This document shows positions 27,601 to 36,082 of a stretch of DNA of 64,000 nt, piece by piece; the stretch's first letter is position 1; each line of letters opens with the position of its first letter. The notes beneath the pieces are model-generated. The model searched no databases. It was not told where the DNA came from and saw only the letters and a list, made by a program, of their open reading frames with translations. The DNA is from CAWHQZ01 sp963831645 (GTDB lineage Bacteria; Pseudomonadota; Alphaproteobacteria; Rhizobiales; Aestuariivirgaceae): assembly GCA_963831645.1 (NCBI GenBank), contig CAWHQZ010000017.1, positions 620,001 to 684,000 on the forward strand, given 5' to 3'. The translations under genes and the position numbers were made by a program.

Positions 27601-27750
27601 ACGCTGTTCGTGACCCCGGCAGTCTATACCTATGTCGCGCGCGACCGGCGTCCGATGAGCGTTCGGCATCCTCCTGCCACCGTCACGGCGCCACAACGAG
27701 AGGTTCCCGAGGAGCCGGAAAAGCCGCGCATCCGGGAGGCTGCGGAGTAA
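24622..27750 (+). CDS. RND multidrug-type efflux permease (HAE1/AcrB family)
   Basis: Proton-driven inner-membrane pump of 1042 residues, full length for the family. It has 12 membrane helices in two halves, with large periplasmic loops after helices 1 and 7. The start is FTDLFVRRPVLASVVSLLIL. Helix 4 carries the proton-relay pair in GLVVDDAIVVVENVYRH, and helix 10 carries the conserved Lys in GLISKHGILMVEFANR. Overall it resembles MexW/AcrB-like or MdtB-like pumps. It ends in a charged tail. Right after its stop lies a minus-strand remnant of an aminotransferase gene. Confidence 0.93.
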   Translation: MGAFTDLFVRRPVLASVVSLLILLVGLQAGWNLPIRQYPEITKTTITITTGYPGANADQIKGFITTPIQQAVASAEGIDTLTSSSAQNVSTVTLNLRLDADADRAVSDVLAKVNQVQDVLPDEANDPIVTRTTGEGYALMYIGFNSKQMSSSQISDYLNRIVQPKLQSINGVANAEILGGQTFAMRIWLDPDRMASYGVTPLEVSRALAANNFTTAAGEIKGDYIQININAQTSLESVQGFENLVVVSRNDTLIRLGQIARVELGPENANSSSVFDGLKAVFIGVYTTPSANPLTVIDNVRKAMPEIQAQLPAGLEAAIAYDATVFIKESIKEVAKTLGEAALIVIVVIFLFLGSVRSTFIPIITIPLSLIGVLMLLLAMGYSINLLTLLALVLAIGLVVDDAIVVVENVYRHIEEGSKPFEAALQGAREIALPVIGMTITLAAVYAPIGFTSGLTGALFREFAFTLAGAVIVSGVVALTLSPMMASRLLRHQSSKRGFAGFLDRMFDGLRSRYQRRLHNSLNYRPATIFMLACVLVATGLMYRTTAKELAPEEDQGILFTLVNSPQYANLDYLERYVDEVGKAFASLPEKQNYFGIIGFQGVHSAFAGVLFKPWAERERGHQAILQELQPKLSQVAGVQAFAFAPPSLPGSSGGPPFQFVVTSAGDHQELADVLDKINQEAQKSGLFLFTDGDLRFDTPQIELKIDRDKANQLGVTMQDVGATLATLLGGNYVNRFNMQGRSYQVIPQVPRNFRLTPEWLLRYQIKTASGSMVPLSSLATVERSVQPTALNTFQQLNSATVSGVPFPGRSMGEAVAFMQQKAAELLPQGMGYDWQGEARQFVQEGDTLALTFVFALIVIYLVLAAQFESFRDPLIILVALPTAMFGALLPMNLGAASINIYTQIGLVTLIGLISKHGILMVEFANRLQDEEGLDRRSAIERAAAVRLRPILMTTAAMVVGMVPLLIAQGAGAKSRFDIGLVIAAGMTIGTMFTLFVTPAVYTYVARDRRPMSVRHPPATVTAPQREVPEEPEKPRIREAAE

Positions 27751-27763
27751 CAAAAACAGAACT

Positions 27764-27958
27764 ATCCGCGGCGAGCTTGGCGGCGATTGCGGCGCGCAGT
27801 TCGGGCAGGCCGGCGACCTGGGAATAGTGCGTAAAGCCCTCCGCCATTGCCGTGGTAGCCGCGTCCTGGATGAATTTCGGCGTGTCGAAATCGGGCTCCC
27901 CCAAGGTCTTCCACAGCGCAAGTTCGGCGTGACAGGACTTTCGTTGCATCAAAAGCAC
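27764..27958 (-). pseudogene. N-terminal remnant of a PLP aminotransferase (class I/II)
   Basis: A minus-strand reading contains GEPDFDTPKFIQDAATTAMA, then EGFTHYSQVAGLPELRAAIA, the unmistakable N-terminal part of aspartate-aminotransferase-like enzymes. The stretch before GEPDF does not match the family, and a second frame begins MSAFDATKVLSRR, so at least one frameshift is likely. After about 60 residues the homology stops and the reading runs into the 3' end of the RND permease. The cofactor domain with the catalytic Lys is absent. This is a dead fragment of about 200 bases left by a deletion or rearrangement. Confidence 0.75.
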
Positions 27959-28038
27959 TCATGGGCCATACCCCCTGCAGGCTTCATGGCATGCCGCGTC
28001 GCCAGCGGAAGGCATGCTCTCAGCCTGGGGGCCCATCA

Positions 28039-28410
28039 ATGCGAATTCGGCTTGCCGTGCTGCCTGCGTTGTTGGTCACCGTCGCGGCATGCGAAAAGAG
28101 CAAGACCGCGGCTACTATCGTGGCTTCCCCCTATGGCGACGGCGTTGAGCACCGCGAGCCGGTGTTCTTCACCGGCAGGCACTACAACGTGACGTTCAGA
28201 TACATCGCCGAGCGGGCATCCTATGACATGAAGGTCGAAGGCCAGGGGCGTACGCTGGGTGGCGGGCCGGGCGACCAGCAAATCGTCGAGCAGGTCGCCT
28301 CATCCGCGCTATCGCACTTTGCCTGCCCGACGAAACAACGGGCGCAAATCGTTCCCGAGACCGCAAGCCATGTGGCAGGGGTGTGGACCCTGCAGGCGCG
28401 GTGTGGATAG
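28039..28410 (+). CDS. Putative lipoprotein, unknown function
   Basis: A 123-residue protein starting MRIRLAVLPALLVTVAACEK, a lipoprotein signal with the lipobox VAAC, so the mature protein would begin at Cys18 and be membrane-anchored in the periplasm. The rest (YNVTFRYIAERASYDMKVEG and TLGGGPGDQQIVEQVASSAL) is a small domain that I cannot assign to a known family; two further cysteines (FACP and ARCG) may form a disulfide. Upstream in-frame ATGs from 27961 lack signal features. It is convergent with the FAD oxidoreductase gene, ten bases away. Confidence 0.7.
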   Translation: MRIRLAVLPALLVTVAACEKSKTAATIVASPYGDGVEHREPVFFTGRHYNVTFRYIAERASYDMKVEGQGRTLGGGPGDQQIVEQVASSALSHFACPTKQRAQIVPETASHVAGVWTLQARCG

Positions 28411-28420
28411 ATCGCCGAAG

Positions 28421-29731
28421 TCAGGCGTCGAACCTCCGGTCGAGCCAGTCGCGCACCCGGAAGTAGCGGCCAAGCATCGGCACGAACCAGGGATTGCCGT
28501 GATAGAGAGGGTTCGTTGGAAAGCTCTCCGTCTCGAAAGCACACCGGTAATTGGAAACGCGGGCGATCTTGCGTGCATTCATGGTGCCGAGATAGGTCAT
28601 CATGGCGATCCCGGATCCGTTGCATCCCAGGGCATAGTGCATTCCCTCCAGCCTGCCCGTGTGTGGAATCTCGTCGAACGTGAATGCGACGTTGCCCGTC
28701 CAGGCGTGGGTGATCCGGGTGCCTTTGAGCTGGGGAAACCGATCAATCATGAGGCGGTATAAAATGGGAGCGGCTTCGGTGGCGCTATAGCGGCCGAATT
28801 TTGCCCGGCCGCCGAAGATCAGCCGCCGGCGGTCGCCGGACATCCGAAAATAGGTGAGCAACCTCTGGGTGTCGGAGATGCTCTTGTCGTGCGGCATCAG
28901 GCCTGCGGCGATTTCCTCCGGCAACCCTTCGGTCGCGATGATGTAGCTGCCGATGGGGATAACCCGGCGCTGCAATTGCGGAGTGACTGAGCCGGTGTAG
29001 CCGTTGGTGCAGACGACGACGTCGCCGACCCGCAATGTACCACGGGCTGTATCGAGCCGCCATGCGGCGCCTTCGCGAGCGAGACGGGTCACCGGCGCCT
29101 TGGCGCACATCGCTACTGCGCGATCGCGTACGAGGCCGAGCAGACCCTTGAAGTAGAGCGCAGGATGCAGATGGGCTGACCGCGTGACCACCATGCCGCC
29201 GTGGTAGAAGTCGGAGCCGATCTCCTCGCGCTGGCGGTCGCGGGGAAGCAGATATGCTCCGGCGCCGGCGCCCTCATTGATGAGCTTGAACTTTTTCTCC
29301 AGGGCGCGGTAGTGGCTGCGGCACCAGGCGCCGGTAAATCGCCCGGCTTTCTTCCATTCGCAGGCAATCTTCTCGTCCGCGATGAGCTTCTCGATGAGAG
29401 TGAAGCTGTCGGCTGCATCGGCGTAGAGTGCCAGAAGTTCATCTCGGGAGCTTTTGCCGGAGTAGCGCTTGCCGACAGTCACTCCGCCCGACACCATCCC
29501 TCCGTTGCGCGAGGAGGCGCCGAAACCGGGCATCTCGGCGTCGAGAACCACCGCCTCGAGGCCGTGCCTGTGAAGCTCGAGCGCGCAGGCGAGCCCGGCA
29601 TAACCGCCGCCGATGATGGCCACCGGAGCCTCGGACGGCAGATCCTGAAGATCGCCAGCCTGTGGCTCCCAGGCTTCCCACCAGAACGGCCGCTCGCGAA
29701 AGCTCGGATGGAAGATGGAATTCGCCGGCAT
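28421..29731 (-). CDS. FAD-dependent amine/amino-acid oxidoreductase (DAO family)
   Basis: A 436-residue flavoprotein oxidising a C-N bond, resembling gamma-glutamylputrescine oxidase (PuuB-like) and glycine/sarcosine oxidases. The Rossmann FAD site is VAIIGGGYAGLACALELHR at about residues 34-52, preceded by the family's N-terminal FRERPFWWEAWEP. GASSRNGGMVSGGV fits the PuuB-like N-G-G-M segment, and the C-terminus contains the FAD-binding GCNGSGIAMMTYLG. It is followed upstream by a DMT gene in the same direction, separated by ten bases, suggesting uptake and oxidation of a small amine. The substrate is unknown. Confidence 0.85.
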   Translation of the reverse strand: MPANSIFHPSFRERPFWWEAWEPQAGDLQDLPSEAPVAIIGGGYAGLACALELHRHGLEAVVLDAEMPGFGASSRNGGMVSGGVTVGKRYSGKSSRDELLALYADAADSFTLIEKLIADEKIACEWKKAGRFTGAWCRSHYRALEKKFKLINEGAGAGAYLLPRDRQREEIGSDFYHGGMVVTRSAHLHPALYFKGLLGLVRDRAVAMCAKAPVTRLAREGAAWRLDTARGTLRVGDVVVCTNGYTGSVTPQLQRRVIPIGSYIIATEGLPEEIAAGLMPHDKSISDTQRLLTYFRMSGDRRRLIFGGRAKFGRYSATEAAPILYRLMIDRFPQLKGTRITHAWTGNVAFTFDEIPHTGRLEGMHYALGCNGSGIAMMTYLGTMNARKIARVSNYRCAFETESFPTNPLYHGNPWFVPMLGRYFRVRDWLDRRFDA

Positions 29732-29741
29732 GATCTCTCGT

Positions 29742-30620
29742 CTATCGCGCCCTCGCCGGGCGCTGCATTTCCGAAATCGTATGGCCGAGGAGCGAGGCCA
29801 GGACGATGGTCCCGCCGAGGAGTGTCAGCGCCGCCGGCCTCTCGTTGAGGAAAAGCCATACCCACAATGGCCCGGCGATCGGCTCGAGAGTGCCGAGAAG
29901 CGAGGTCTGGGTCGCGGTGATGAGGCGCGCTCCCGCAACGAGCAGAACCAGGCCAAGCCCCAGGTTGAGAGCTCCGAACAGAAACAGCAATGCTGCATCC
30001 TTGAACGTTACGCTCCCTGGCGCCGAAACGGGTGCGACCAGGATCGCGGCCATCATCATGCCGAGGAGAACGGCGGGCGTCATCTTGACGTCAGGGTGCA
30101 GGCGAATGAGTACCACCGCTGTCGCATACGCACAGGCTATCACCAGGGCGAGCAGGTTTCCCCACAACGCCGCGGTTGCTTCGCTTCCTGCCGATTGCCA
30201 AACGATGAGCAGTATTCCCAGCGCCGTGCCGAGGATGGCGAGCAGAGAGGCGAGGGAGACGGGCTCCTTGAGCACAACGCGGCCGAGGCCTGCGGCAATC
30301 AGCGGCGATGAACTCATGATGATGAGCACGTTGGCGACGGTTGTGAGCTTCAAGGCCACTACCAAGGATATGGAAGCGCAGCAGAAGCACAGCCCGACAG
30401 CAAATCCGGGCCAGCCCATGCTTCCAAGGTTATTGAGTGTACGCCGGCCATCGCTCAAGGCCAGGTATGCGGCAAGAAAAAGTACCGCCGTCGCCGATCT
30501 CCAGAACACAATGGTCCAGTTGTCAGCCTTCTCGATCAGGCGCACGATGAGGCCACCGGTGCTCCACACGATTGCGGAGGACGCAACGAGCAAAATCCCC
30601 TTGGTGGAGTTGGACGTCAT
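29742..30620 (-). CDS. EamA/DMT-family transporter
   Basis: Ten-helix inner-membrane carrier of 292 residues with two EamA repeats. Visible segments include LLVASSAIVWSTGGLIVRLIE at the start, WSTGGLIVRL and ATVLFLAAYLAL-like helices, and in the second half TQTSLLGTLEPIAGPLWVWL, a recognisable EamA C-repeat motif. It is in the same orientation as the FAD oxidoreductase and ends ten bases before it, so co-transcription and a shared substrate are likely. It is divergent from the SRPBCC gene, whose ATG at 30680 is about 60 bases away. Confidence 0.85.
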   Translation of the reverse strand: MTSNSTKGILLVASSAIVWSTGGLIVRLIEKADNWTIVFWRSATAVLFLAAYLALSDGRRTLNNLGSMGWPGFAVGLCFCCASISLVVALKLTTVANVLIIMSSSPLIAAGLGRVVLKEPVSLASLLAILGTALGILLIVWQSAGSEATAALWGNLLALVIACAYATAVVLIRLHPDVKMTPAVLLGMMMAAILVAPVSAPGSVTFKDAALLFLFGALNLGLGLVLLVAGARLITATQTSLLGTLEPIAGPLWVWLFLNERPAALTLLGGTIVLASLLGHTISEMQRPARAR

Positions 30621-30679
30621 CGAGGGAGGGCAGGCTATTTGGCATGCCGCTTGTGCGCAACCGGAGCATGGAGGCCGTC

Positions 30680-31225
30680 ATGCGAATGCTGAAGTGGATC
30701 GCGGGGATCGTACTTGCGCTGGTGGCATTGTTCGTGGCCGGCGCCTACCTGCTGCCGTCATCGGTCACAACAGAGCGCACTGTCTTGATCGAGGCACCGC
30801 CCGACAGGGTGTACGCGCGGCTGATTGATCTGAAAAAATTCACCGACTGGTCGCCGTGGGCAAAGCTCGATCCCGATGCGCAATACACTTTCGAGGGGAC
30901 GCCGGAAGGCCCGGGTCAGGTCATGAAATGGTCGAGTACCCATGAGCAGGTGGGCTCGGGCAGCCAGGAGATCATGGAAGCGACTCCCAATGAGAACATC
31001 AAGGTGGCGCTCGATTTCGGCGACATGGGAACCGCCAGAAGCTGGTATACGCTGAAGCCCGAAGGGGCGGGGACGCAGGTGACCTGGGGTTTTGCCACGG
31101 ATCTCGGCAACAATCCCCTGATGCGCTGGATGGGAATCAAATTCGACGACTGGATCGAGGCCGATTTCGACAGGGGCCTGGCCTCTCTCAAACAAGTGGT
31201 CGAGAAGGAAGCCGATGGCGGGTAG
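30680..31225 (+). CDS. SRPBCC (polyketide cyclase/START-like) family protein
   Basis: A 181-residue protein with an N-terminal membrane segment (WIAGIVLALVALFVAGAYLL) followed by an SRPBCC fold: TTERTVLIEAPPDRVYARLI, DLKKFTDWSPWAKLDPDA, and a long final helix ending SLKQVVEKEADGG. The hydrophobic cavity of such folds binds lipids or other apolar ligands, but nothing indicates which. The ATG at 30680 has GGAGG five bases upstream, favoured over an in-frame start at 30572 that would overlap the divergent DMT gene. It is convergent with the enoyl-CoA hydratase gene. Confidence 0.82.
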   Translation: MRMLKWIAGIVLALVALFVAGAYLLPSSVTTERTVLIEAPPDRVYARLIDLKKFTDWSPWAKLDPDAQYTFEGTPEGPGQVMKWSSTHEQVGSGSQEIMEATPNENIKVALDFGDMGTARSWYTLKPEGAGTQVTWGFATDLGNNPLMRWMGIKFDDWIEADFDRGLASLKQVVEKEADGG

Positions 31226-31272
31226 CGGTGGACCCACATATCGCAAGGCACGACACTCAGCCGCAAACTGCT

Positions 31273-32055
31273 TTACCGCCCCTTCCACACCGGCTTGCGT
31301 TTCTCGGCGAAAGCTCGCGCGCCTTCCAGCTGGTCTTCGCTCGAATAAAGCCGGTCGACGGTCCTCAGCTTGCGTTTGGTGACCATCCGGAAGGCCTGGT
31401 GGATCGGATGATGCATGGTTTCGCGCAGCGTCTCCTTGATGGCGGCGAAAACCAGAGGAGGGCCGTCAGCCAGATGGGAGGCGAGTTCGCGAGCGCGTGC
31501 GAGAAGGTGCTGGCGCGGCACGATTTCGTTGATGACGCCCCAGTGTTTGGCTTCGGCGGCGCCGAACCGGCGGCCGGTGAACAGCATCTCCACTGCCACG
31601 TGATACGGGATGCGGCGCGGCAGCTTTATCGTCGCGGCGTCGGCGAGGGTACCCGAATTGATCTCCGGCAAGGCGAAGGTCGCGTGCTCGGCGGCGATGA
31701 TGAGATCAGCAGAAATCATGATCTCGAAACCGCCGCCGAAAGCCAGACCGTTCACAGCAGCGATGACCGGTTTATTGAGGTCGGGAAGCTGCTGGAGGCC
31801 GCCGAAGCCGCCGACACCATAGTCGGCATCGGGAGGTTCGCCCTCGGCAGCTGCCTTCAGATCCCAGCCTGGACAGAAGAACTTGTCGCCGGCGGCCGTG
31901 AGTATCGCAACCCGTAGTTCGCTGTCGTCCCGGAACCCGGCGAAGACATCACCCATGATGCGGCTCGTCGCGGCATCGATGGCGTTTGCCTTGGGCCGAT
32001 CGATGGTGACTTCGAATACAGGCCCACGGCGCTCGACAATGATGGGTCCGGCCAT
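31273..32055 (-). CDS. Enoyl-CoA hydratase/isomerase family protein, CaiD-like
   Basis: Crotonase-fold enzyme of 260 residues. It carries the oxyanion-hole segments (ILTAAGDKFFCPGWDLKA and VNGLAFGGGFEIMISADLII) and the acidic residue in FALPEINSGTLADAATIKLP. The closest recalled family is carnitinyl-CoA dehydratase (CaiD), which interconverts carnitinyl- and crotonobetainyl-CoA, and this fits the carnitine-type genes within 6 kb downstream of the regulator. A generic enoyl-CoA hydratase is the alternative. It is the last gene of a minus-strand run with the CoA ligase and acyl-CoA dehydrogenase. Confidence 0.85.
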   Translation of the reverse strand: MAGPIIVERRGPVFEVTIDRPKANAIDAATSRIMGDVFAGFRDDSELRVAILTAAGDKFFCPGWDLKAAAEGEPPDADYGVGGFGGLQQLPDLNKPVIAAVNGLAFGGGFEIMISADLIIAAEHATFALPEINSGTLADAATIKLPRRIPYHVAVEMLFTGRRFGAAEAKHWGVINEIVPRQHLLARARELASHLADGPPLVFAAIKETLRETMHHPIHQAFRMVTKRKLRTVDRLYSSEDQLEGARAFAEKRKPVWKGR

Positions 32056-32060
32056 AACGA

Positions 32061-34106
32061 CTACTCCGATCGCATCCGTATCAACACATCGACGGCAACC
32101 GCGCCGGCTCCGGAAGGGAGAACGAGCAGGGGATTGACGTCGACTTCCTCGATCAATCCGCGCCGAGCCTCGGCAAACGCGGCAACTGATTCAATCGCAG
32201 CCATGACTGCCGGAATGTCGCCCGACCGGCCGCGATAGCCTTCCACCAGGCGCCACACCTTCAGCGCCTTCACCGCCTGCTCGATCTCGGCCCGCGAGGT
32301 TGGCAGGAGCAGCGTCGCCGTATCGCGAAGCAACTCCGCCAGAACGCCGCCCGCGCCGATCACCAGGGCCAGTCCGAACTGCGGATCGGATTTCAGGCCG
32401 ACGATCAGTTCCGCGACGGCGCCCCGCACCATGCGCTCGACCAGCAGCACGGGCGCAAGCTTTTCCAGTTGCGCGGCCGCGGACTCTACTTCATGGGCGT
32501 TGGCAAGGTCGAGCACCACACCCCCGGCTTCGGTCTTGTGGGCGATCGCGGGCGAGGAGACTTTGAGGGTCACCGGATAGCCGAGCTTGTCGGCGGCGCC
32601 CGCGGCGTCGCGGGCCTTGCAAAGGACTCCTTCAGGAACGGCAAGTCCGTGCGCGTTCAGCATCTGCTTGGCGTCGAATTCCGTGATGGATCTCTCGCTG
32701 TCGCCACGGCTCGGCGTCGCCCTCCACTCCGGCGCCTGCTCGCCGGAGGCCCAGTTCGCGCCGATGAACGCCGCGGCCTCAAACGAGATGAGCGCATCGT
32801 CGAGCCCGATCATCGGGCATATGCCGGCATCGGCAAAGGTCGCGGCAAGATCGCTCGGCATGCACTCCGGCAGCGAGGCGATGACCGCGGCTCGCGCTCC
32901 GGTCGCCCGTTGAGCCGCGATCATGGCGCGCGCGGTCACGAGCCAAGTGTCCGGCCGCATGCCATGTTTTGTGGGAACGTCCAGAATGAGGGCCGAGACA
33001 TCGTAGCCGCTCTCGAGCACTGCGGAGAAGGTGGCCACAAGCTTCTCCGGCTGGTTCCAGATGAAGGTGTGGTAGTCGAGCGGGTTATCGATCGCGACGT
33101 ACTCATTGAGGGTCGCAGCGACCTTTGCCTTGGCATCAGCCTGAAAGGGCGGAAACCGCAACTTCCTGCCGATCGCCAGGTCGGCGATCAGTGCGGCCTC
33201 GCCGCCGGAGCAGCTCATCGAAACGATGCGATTGTCGCTCAAGGGCCCGCCATGGTGCAGGAGTTTGAGGGCCTCGACGAAGGCGGTGATCGAATCCACC
33301 CGCGCGATGCCGTGACGCCAAAACATCGCGTCGTAAAGAGAATCCATGCCTGCCAGTGACGAGGTGTGGCTCAGTGCCGTCCTGGCGCCCTGCTCGGAGC
33401 GGCCGGTCTTGAGCGCGATGACCGGCGTGCGGTTGGTGCGCGTGATCTCGGCGGCTCGCGCGAAGGCCTGCACGTCGCGAAGTCCCTCGATGTGGAGGCC
33501 GATGGCGGTGATGCGCCGGTCCGCGGCCAGCGCTGCAAGCATTCTGGCCATGTCGACGTCGGCCTGATTGCCGATGGCGAAGACCGCTGCCAGCGGCAGC
33601 GCCCGGCGGGTCATGGTGAAGTTGACAGCGATGTTGCCGGACTGCGTGATGATGGCGACGCCGCTTTCGAGCGGCTCCACACCATGTTCGTCCGGCCACA
33701 GCGCCGCGCGCGCCATGCCATTGACGAAACCGTAGCAATTGGGGCCGAGAAGGGGCATGCCGGCGGCAGCTTCGAGCAACGCTTCCTGCAGGTGCACATC
33801 GCCGGTCTCGGCGAATCCGCTGGCATAGATCACCGCGCCGCCACAGCCGATGGCGCTCAGCTGCCGGACGATCTCGATGGTTGGTTCGCGCTTGACGGCA
33901 ATGAAGGCTGCGTCTGGAACGCCGTCTATTTCGCGGGGGCTCTTCACGCAGGCGATGCCGCCGAGGCTCTGGCGCCTGGGATTGACCGCCCATATGCGGC
34001 CGGCGAAGCCCAGATCGCGCGTACGTCCGATGGCGACCTCGCACTCATTGCCGCCGATGAAGGCAATGGACTTTGGCGACAGCAGACGGGCGAGGTCAGC
34101 TGGCAA
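32061..34106 (-). CDS. NDP-forming acyl-CoA synthetase (acetate-CoA ligase/ACD family)
   Basis: A 681-residue fusion of the alpha and beta parts of ADP-forming acyl-CoA synthetases, which make acyl-CoA from an acid, CoA and ATP through a phospho-His intermediate. The N-terminal CoA-binding domain starts LLSPKSIAFIGG; the catalytic His is in ALSHTSSLAGMD; the C-terminal ATP-grasp domain includes YPVTLKVSSPAIAHKTEAGG and VDVNPLLVLPSG. The proposed TTG start at 34106 lies four bases past the acyl-CoA dehydrogenase stop codon, with GGGGG upstream; readings from further upstream would overlap that gene. It is grouped with dehydrogenase and hydratase genes, which suggests it activates the acid that they degrade. 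Confidence 0.86.
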   Translation of the reverse strand: MPADLARLLSPKSIAFIGGNECEVAIGRTRDLGFAGRIWAVNPRRQSLGGIACVKSPREIDGVPDAAFIAVKREPTIEIVRQLSAIGCGGAVIYASGFAETGDVHLQEALLEAAAGMPLLGPNCYGFVNGMARAALWPDEHGVEPLESGVAIITQSGNIAVNFTMTRRALPLAAVFAIGNQADVDMARMLAALAADRRITAIGLHIEGLRDVQAFARAAEITRTNRTPVIALKTGRSEQGARTALSHTSSLAGMDSLYDAMFWRHGIARVDSITAFVEALKLLHHGGPLSDNRIVSMSCSGGEAALIADLAIGRKLRFPPFQADAKAKVAATLNEYVAIDNPLDYHTFIWNQPEKLVATFSAVLESGYDVSALILDVPTKHGMRPDTWLVTARAMIAAQRATGARAAVIASLPECMPSDLAATFADAGICPMIGLDDALISFEAAAFIGANWASGEQAPEWRATPSRGDSERSITEFDAKQMLNAHGLAVPEGVLCKARDAAGAADKLGYPVTLKVSSPAIAHKTEAGGVVLDLANAHEVESAAAQLEKLAPVLLVERMVRGAVAELIVGLKSDPQFGLALVIGAGGVLAELLRDTATLLLPTSRAEIEQAVKALKVWRLVEGYRGRSGDIPAVMAAIESVAAFAEARRGLIEEVDVNPLLVLPSGAGAVAVDVLIRMRSE

Positions 34107-34107
34107 A

Positions 34108-35271
34108 TCAGCCCCCGAGCGGGCGCAGCAAGGCGCGCGAGATGATGTGGCGCTGGATCTCGCTCGTTCCTTCCCAGATGCGCTCGATACGCGCATCGCG
34201 CCAGATGCGCTCGAGAGGCAACTCCTCCATCACGCCCATGCCGCCGTGGATCTGGATTGCTTCATCGGCAACCATGGCGAGCATTTCGGTGGCCTTCAGC
34301 TTGGCCATGGCCATATCGATGTCTTCCACCGTTCCCTGGTCGTATTTCCAGGCGGCTTCGAGGGTCAGCAGCCAGGCCGCCTTCAGCTCCATGGCCATGT
34401 CGGCGAGCTTGAACGACACGCCCTGGAATTTGCCGATCTGCTGGCCGAACTGGCTGCGGTCGACCGCCCACTGCCGCGCGTGGTCCAGGGCGCGCTCGGC
34501 GCGGCCGATGCAGGTCGCGGCAACCTGCAGCCGCGTCGCTCCCAGCCACGAGTTGGCGACCTCGAACCCGTGATGAACCTTCCCGAGCACCGCCGACCTC
34601 GGCACCCGGCAATCGGAAAATTCGAGGATGCTGTTCTTGTAGCCGCGATGCGAGACGTTACGGTAGCCGTCGCGCACGACGAACCCCGGGTGTCCCTTGT
34701 CGATGAGGAAGGCGGTGATGAGTTTCTTTCTGCCGCGCGGCGTATCCTCTTCGCCCGAGGCGGCAAACAGGATCACGAAGTCGGCAACATCGGCGTGGCT
34801 GATGAAGTGTTTGGTCCCGTTGATGATGAAGTCGTCGCCGGCCTCGACTGCCGTGCACTTCATGCTGCGCACGTCCGATCCCGCGCCCGGCTCGGTCATG
34901 GCGAGGCAGTCGGTCTTCTCTCCGCGCACCGCGGGCAGGAGATACTTCTCGCGCTGCCCGCCCTCGCAGGCCATGAGGATGTTGGAAGGACGCGCCACGC
35001 AGTTCCAGTGCAGGGCATAGTTGGCCCGACCGAGCTCACGCTCGTAAAGCACCCACGTCACGGTATCGAGACCGGCAGCGCCGGTCTCGGCCGGCATGTT
35101 GGCAGCGTAAAGGCCCGCTTCCATCGCCTTGGCCTTGAGTTTCAGACGCAGCTCCTCGGAGAGTTCGCCGGCGCGCTCGACCTCGTCCTCGTGAGGAAAC
35201 AGTTCCTTCTCGACGAAATCGCGAGTCGTCTTGACGATCAGCTTCTGCTCATCGGAAAGGGCGAAATCCAC
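34108..35271 (-). CDS. Acyl-CoA dehydrogenase
   Basis: FAD enzyme of 387 residues that introduces the alpha-beta double bond into an acyl-CoA and passes electrons to ETF. It carries the family signatures AMTEPGAGSDVRSMKC (middle domain), QIHGGMGVMEELPLERIWRDAR, and ERIWEGTSEIQRHII, with the catalytic-base glutamate region at the C-terminus. It is preceded three bases upstream by an SDR gene and followed by the CoA ligase. In the proposed quaternary-amine pathway it would act on gamma-butyrobetainyl-CoA or a similar thioester; short-chain acyl-CoA is equally possible from sequence alone. Confidence 0.92.
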   Translation of the reverse strand: MDFALSDEQKLIVKTTRDFVEKELFPHEDEVERAGELSEELRLKLKAKAMEAGLYAANMPAETGAAGLDTVTWVLYERELGRANYALHWNCVARPSNILMACEGGQREKYLLPAVRGEKTDCLAMTEPGAGSDVRSMKCTAVEAGDDFIINGTKHFISHADVADFVILFAASGEEDTPRGRKKLITAFLIDKGHPGFVVRDGYRNVSHRGYKNSILEFSDCRVPRSAVLGKVHHGFEVANSWLGATRLQVAATCIGRAERALDHARQWAVDRSQFGQQIGKFQGVSFKLADMAMELKAAWLLTLEAAWKYDQGTVEDIDMAMAKLKATEMLAMVADEAIQIHGGMGVMEELPLERIWRDARIERIWEGTSEIQRHIISRALLRPLGG

Positions 35272-35274
35272 GTC

Positions 35275-36048
35275 TCAGGATCCCATGTGGTAGGTTTCGG
35301 TATGGCCGTCGAGCCCGATCGCCTGGCCGGTGATCATCCGGGCGGCCGGAGAAGCGAGAAACAGGCAGAGATCGGCAATCTCACCGGGCTCGACGAAGCG
35401 CCGTATCGATTGGCCGGAGATCAGTTCCCTGGCCACCTCGTCAGGAGCCACGCCACGGCTCTCCGCTTCCGCGGCGATCACCCGGTCGATGCGGGCACCG
35501 CGAACGGCTCCCGGACAGATGCAGTTGCAGCGGACATTGTTGGGCCCGAGCTCGATGGCGAGCGACTTGGTGAAGCCGATCACGGCCCATTTTGCCGCCG
35601 CGTAGGGAGAACGCCGGCCGAAGCCATACATGCCCGCCATGGACGAGATGTTGATGATGGACCCCGAGCCCTCGGCCTTCATCACCGGCGCGGCCCGCCT
35701 GGCGCACAGGAAGTGCGAGTCTATGCCGACCTCGAGACATTCCCGCCAGTCCGCATAGTCGATGTCGTCCACGAGCGCCGTCGGACCCTTGACGCCGGCG
35801 TTGTTGATCAGGACATCCAGCCCCGCCAGATCGTCGAGAGCGTCGTCGAACCACGCTTCGATTTCGCCTTCGTTGCGAACGTTCACGTGGGTCGCCGCGA
35901 TCTCCGGATTCTCCTGTCGAAAGACGATGAGAGCCTCTTCATCGACGTCGCACACGTGCACTTTGGCCCCGTCGTCGGCGAACGCGCGGGCGATGCTGTG
36001 GCCGATGCCGGAAGCCGCGGCGGTGATCATTACCCGTTGCGCAGACAT
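35275..36048 (-). CDS. Short-chain dehydrogenase/reductase (SDR)
   Basis: NAD(P)-dependent oxidoreductase of 257 residues. The cofactor motif reads TAAASGIGHSIA (Ala in place of the first Gly of TGxxxGxG), followed by DVLINNAG, the serine of the catalytic tetrad in IINISSMAG and the YAAAK catalytic pair. The C-terminus ends FLASPAARMITGQAIGLDG. The ATG at 36048 (MSAQRVMITAAAS) is chosen over 36168. It lies between the carnitine-dehydrogenase-like gene and the acyl-CoA dehydrogenase. It probably oxidises a hydroxy intermediate, for example a 3-hydroxyacyl-CoA. The substrate is not determinable. Confidence 0.88.
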   Translation of the reverse strand: MSAQRVMITAAASGIGHSIARAFADDGAKVHVCDVDEEALIVFRQENPEIAATHVNVRNEGEIEAWFDDALDDLAGLDVLINNAGVKGPTALVDDIDYADWRECLEVGIDSHFLCARRAAPVMKAEGSGSIINISSMAGMYGFGRRSPYAAAKWAVIGFTKSLAIELGPNNVRCNCICPGAVRGARIDRVIAAEAESRGVAPDEVARELISGQSIRRFVEPGEIADLCLFLASPAARMITGQAIGLDGHTETYHMGS

Positions 36049-36082
36049 ATCTACCCCTTCACACGAAGCTCGATGAATCCGT

